Source: Paenalicyclobacillus ferrooxydans
GTDB taxonomy: Bacteria; Bacillota; Bacilli; Alicyclobacillales; Alicyclobacillaceae
Assembly (NCBI RefSeq): GCF_001399675.1
Contig: NZ_LJCO01000040.1
Span: forward strand, 1-64,000
Direction of reading: 5' to 3'
DNA length: 64,000 bases
Shown here piece after piece: positions 61,465 through 64,000 of the stretch. Made by a program: the position numbers and the translations under genes. The number at the start of each line of letters is the position of its first letter. The first letter of the stretch is position 1. The notes beneath the pieces were generated by a model. The model was not told where the DNA came from. It saw nothing but the letters and a program-made list of their open reading frames with translations, and made no database searches.

Positions 61465-62091
61465 TTAGCGCGAGTAATGCTCAACAATCATCTGTTCCGC
61501 CACTGGAGTGTCGATCTCGTCACGCGCAGGAAGGCGAACAATCTTGCCTGACTTGCTTCCCAGGTCAAGCTCGAGCCAAGCACCAACCGTCTTGGTCTCA
61601 GCGCTCTCAAGCAGGGTCTTGATGCGTTCGAGACCTTGACTCTTCTCGCGAACACTGATGACATCGCCAGGCTTTGTCATGTAGGACGGAATGTCAACGC
61701 GACGTCCGTTGACGAGGAAATGTCCGTGACGTACCAATTGACGAGCCTCTGGGCGAGACGCTGCAAAGCCCAAACGATACACGACGTTGTCAAGACGGCT
61801 CTCGAGCAGTTGCAGCAAGTTCTCGCCAGTAACGCCCTGTCGCCGAGCTGCCTCGTCGTAATAGGCTTCAAACTGCTTTTCGAGCACACCATAAAAACGG
61901 CGAGCCTTTTGTTTCTCACGCAATTGCGTTCCATACTCCGAGTTACGACGACGCCCTTGACCATGTTGTCCGGGCGGGAATGGACGCTTATCCACTGCAC
62001 ACTTCTCACTGTAGCAACGTTCGCCTTTCAGGTAGAGCTTAACCCCTTCCCGACGGCAGAGACGGCACACAGAATCGGTATATCTTGCCAT
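61465..62091 (-). CDS. rpsD: 30S ribosomal protein S4
   Basis: 208 residues with a four-cysteine zinc-type N-terminus ([18 protein letters not shown] plus a further Cys), [17 protein letters not shown], and an S4 RNA-binding domain ([35 protein letters not shown]). In Bacillus subtilis rpsD lies elsewhere; here it keeps the older place between rpsK and rpoA. GGAGG lies 13 nt upstream. The 143-bp leader could carry an S4 autoregulatory site, but none was recognised. Confidence 0.98.
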   Translation of the reverse strand: MARYTDSVCRLCRREGVKLYLKGERCYSEKCAVDKRPFPPGQHGQGRRRNSEYGTQLREKQKARRFYGVLEKQFEAYYDEAARRQGVTGENLLQLLESRLDNVVYRLGFAASRPEARQLVRHGHFLVNGRRVDIPSYMTKPGDVISVREKSQGLERIKTLLESAETKTVGAWLELDLGSKSGKIVRLPARDEIDTPVAEQMIVEHYSR

Positions 62092-62234
62092 TCTAGTGTT
62101 GACACCTCCAAATAAATCTATACTTGCAACGAATAGACTCGTTCTAAAATTAAACAGATAAACAACTTGCGACGTGACCTAAACCCGCGCCCCCTGAATA
62201 ATCGAGGGTCGCACGGCGAGTGTTCGGTCCCTTC

Positions 62235-62642
62235 TCAGACGCGGCGGCGCTTCGGAGGGCGACAACCGTTATGCGGGATTGGAGTCAAGTCACGAATACC
62301 GCTGACCTCAAGACCGGCTGCTTGCAGCGAGCGAATAGCAGCCTCACGGCCTGCACCTGGTCCTTTAACGGTGACTTCCAGGCTCTTCATACCGTGTTCC
62401 ATCGCGGTACGAGCAGCAGCTTCAGCCGCCATCTGCGCTGCAAACGGTGTGCTCTTTCTCGAGCCCTTAAAACCGACGTTACCAGCAGACGACCATGAGA
62501 TGACATTGCCAGCCATGTCAGTGATGGAGACAATGGTGTTATTAAACGTCGAACGAATATGTGCTACGCCCGTTTCGACGTTCTTTCTATCGCGTCGGCG
62601 CGTACGTGTGACGTTCGCACCTTTGCGCCCTGTTCTCGCCAT
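62235..62642 (-). CDS. rpsK: 30S ribosomal protein S11
   Basis: 135 residues from ATG 62642 with GGAGGAG 8 nt upstream. [19 protein letters not shown] and [20 protein letters not shown] signatures, ending [11 protein letters not shown]. Confidence 0.98.
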   Translation of the reverse strand: MARTGRKGANVTRTRRRDRKNVETGVAHIRSTFNNTIVSITDMAGNVISWSSAGNVGFKGSRKSTPFAAQMAAEAAARTAMEHGMKSLEVTVKGPGAGREAAIRSLQAAGLEVSGIRDLTPIPHNGCRPPKRRRV

Positions 62643-62687
62643 GCGCAAAACTCCTCCTTTAAGCCTGAAATAACACTAAGGTTGAAC

Positions 62688-63056
62688 TTACTTCTTCTTA
62701 CCCGCAACAGTTCGACGAGGGCCTTTGCGTGTGCGTGCATTTGTCTTCGTACGCTGGCCACGAACAGGCAAGCCACGGCGATGACGCATCCCTCGGTAGC
62801 TGCCAATTTCCATGAGTCGTTTAATGTTGAGCGCAATCTCACGGCGGAGGTCGCCCTCAACCTTATGGTTCTTGTCGATATACTCACGAAGTCGGATTAC
62901 TTCGTCCTCGGTCAAATCCCGAATACGGGTATCCGGATTGATTTCAGTAGCAGCCAAAATCTTATTGGCGGTTGTCCGGCCAATCCCAAAAATATAGGTC
63001 AGGCCAATTTCTACTCGCTTGTCGCGAGGCAAGTCCACGCCTGCAATACGAGCCAT
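62688..63056 (-). CDS. rpsM: 30S ribosomal protein S13
   Basis: 122 residues: [31 protein letters not shown], and the basic tail [20 protein letters not shown]. Full length. Confidence 0.98.
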   Translation of the reverse strand: MARIAGVDLPRDKRVEIGLTYIFGIGRTTANKILAATEINPDTRIRDLTEDEVIRLREYIDKNHKVEGDLRREIALNIKRLMEIGSYRGMRHRRGLPVRGQRTKTNARTRKGPRRTVAGKKK

Positions 63057-63178
63057 GTTGGGAAATCCACCTCCAAAAATGCTTCATCTATAAGAACACG
63101 AACCAGTCCCTCAAGGGGCAGCCGCGCTGATTCGTGGCAAAACCAAATCACCTAATGGCACTGCAAAACAGCGCGTGA

Positions 63179-63352
<174 letters not shown>

Positions 63353-63571
63353 TTACTTGTATCGATAGGTAATTCTACCACGACTTAAGTCGTACGGGGA
63401 CAACTCTACAGTCACGCGGTCACCGGGCAGAATCTTGATGTAATGCATTCGGATCTTGCCTGAGACATGAGCAAGAATCTTGTGCCCATTCTCCAACTCG
63501 ACACGAAACATCGCGTTCGGCAACGGCTCAATGACTTTCCCTTCGACTTCTATCACATCATCTTTGGCCAC
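63353..63571 (-). CDS. infA: Translation initiation factor IF-1
   Basis: 72 residues, GTG start ([13 protein letters not shown]). OB-fold with [20 protein letters not shown] and C-terminal [15 protein letters not shown]. Overlaps the end of the KOW-protein gene by 14 nt. Confidence 0.98.
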   Translation of the reverse strand: MAKDDVIEVEGKVIEPLPNAMFRVELENGHKILAHVSGKIRMHYIKILPGDRVTVELSPYDLSRGRITYRYK

Positions 63572-63893
63572 TCGGCTCCACCCCTTCCTGGTCGCCTACA
63601 TTCATCGCTTTATGGCTGGCATTGTACGCATTTACCGCGTCACGAAGTACAACGTCTGCCCCTCTACTCCCGACAGACACTTCGTCAAGCACCGCTTTTG
63701 AAAAGTGACTCGTACTTCTCACATGGAGAACGTTCTTTTTCTTGGGTCGCAAGGCAGTACGTTTAAACCCGTCTGCCACATAGACGAACCGGTCTGCCTC
63801 CTGTCGTACGACTACTGCCACCATTCCACGGTCTCTACCTCGCGTCACCTCGACAACTCGCCCAACCTCCGGCAATGTCGGCAATTTCGACAT
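63558..63893 (-). CDS. KOW-domain RNA-binding protein (L14e-like)
   Basis: 111 residues from ATG 63893 with GAGGTG upstream. KOW motif [19 protein letters not shown], then [19 protein letters not shown], the layout of the COG2163 L14e-like proteins that sit before infA in many Firmicutes. Likely ribosome- or RNA-associated; exact role unknown. Confidence 0.85.
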   Translation of the reverse strand: MSKLPTLPEVGRVVEVTRGRDRGMVAVVVRQEADRFVYVADGFKRTALRPKKKNVLHVRSTSHFSKAVLDEVSVGSRGADVVLRDAVNAYNASHKAMNVGDQEGVEPSGQR

Positions 63894-63903
63894 GGTGGAC
63901 ACC

Positions 63904-64000
63904 TCAAGCCGAAGCGGCACGCAGGATGGCGCGAATGTCGCCGTACACTTCATCGATGGCCTGCTGCCCGTCAATCTGATGCAAGATTCCGCCTTCCTGA
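63904..64000 (-). CDS. adk: Adenylate kinase, C-terminal end (partial)
   Basis: The last 31 residues before the stop read GGILHQIDGQQAIDEVYGDI and RAILRAASA, typical of the C-terminal helix of Adk. The gene runs out of the window. Its stop lies next to the KOW gene; the map gene that usually follows adk is not here. Confidence 0.75.
   Translation of the reverse strand, partial: QEGGILHQIDGQQAIDEVYGDIRAILRAASA

Overview
The window comes from a spore-forming Gram-positive bacterium of the Bacillales, most likely of the Alicyclobacillaceae type. This is an inference from gene content: the right third carries the spore genes gerD, kbaA, cwlD, pdaB and a SpoIIM-family gene, the alpha operon with rpsD between rpsK and rpoA, and cdaA-cdaR-glmM-glmS with a glmS ribozyme. 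Strong GGAGG ribosome binding sites and frequent GTG/TTG starts fit the same group. No tRNA, rRNA, transposase or CRISPR array was recognised.

Layout. (1) 1-4.6 kb is plasmid-like: a helicase-like ATPase gene, a long rod-shaped RNA in its leader, and a divergent parM/parR-type partition pair followed by clustered dyads. (2) 4.6-15.5 kb is a minus-strand defence island: hsdM-hsdS-hsdR (type I restriction-modification), a SIR2-domain protein, a small CWC zinc-type protein, a frameshifted Mrr-like endonuclease, and a PD-(D/E)xK-like protein with an XRE regulator. (3) 15.5-33 kb is a loose accessory region with long gene-poor stretches, dispersed repeats, several very small genes, and several broken genes (methyltransferase, uracil-DNA-glycosylase-like, membrane protein, degenerate P-loop ATPase). 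It also holds a DUF262 protein, an EVE-domain nuclease, a candidate terminated structured RNA, and a diguanylate cyclase under a c-di-GMP (GEMM-I) riboswitch with its own terminator. It ends in an ArsR-controlled metal-response operon with a consensus promoter and a 26-bp perfect operator. (4) 33-45 kb holds membrane proteins and one-component regulators (SdpR/SdpI, MerR-TipAS, two PadR units), partly bracketed by a 19-nt direct repeat, and ends with a 275-bp tandem duplication.

(5) 45-64 kb is the conserved chromosome. glmS, glmM, cdaR and cdaA link cell-wall amino-sugar synthesis to c-di-AMP. They are followed by an SGNH hydrolase, arginase, spore genes, mrp, cwlD, and the end of the ribosomal-protein supercluster (rpsI, rplM, truA, rplQ, rpoA, rpsD, rpsK, rpsM, rpmJ, infA, a KOW protein, partial adk). 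Compared with Bacillus subtilis, map is missing between adk and infA, and the ecfA1/ecfA2/ecfT genes are missing between rplQ and truA.

Start sites were moved inward from the longest frame wherever a ribosome binding site clearly favoured an internal start. All functional statements rest on motif reading by eye; no database search was possible.
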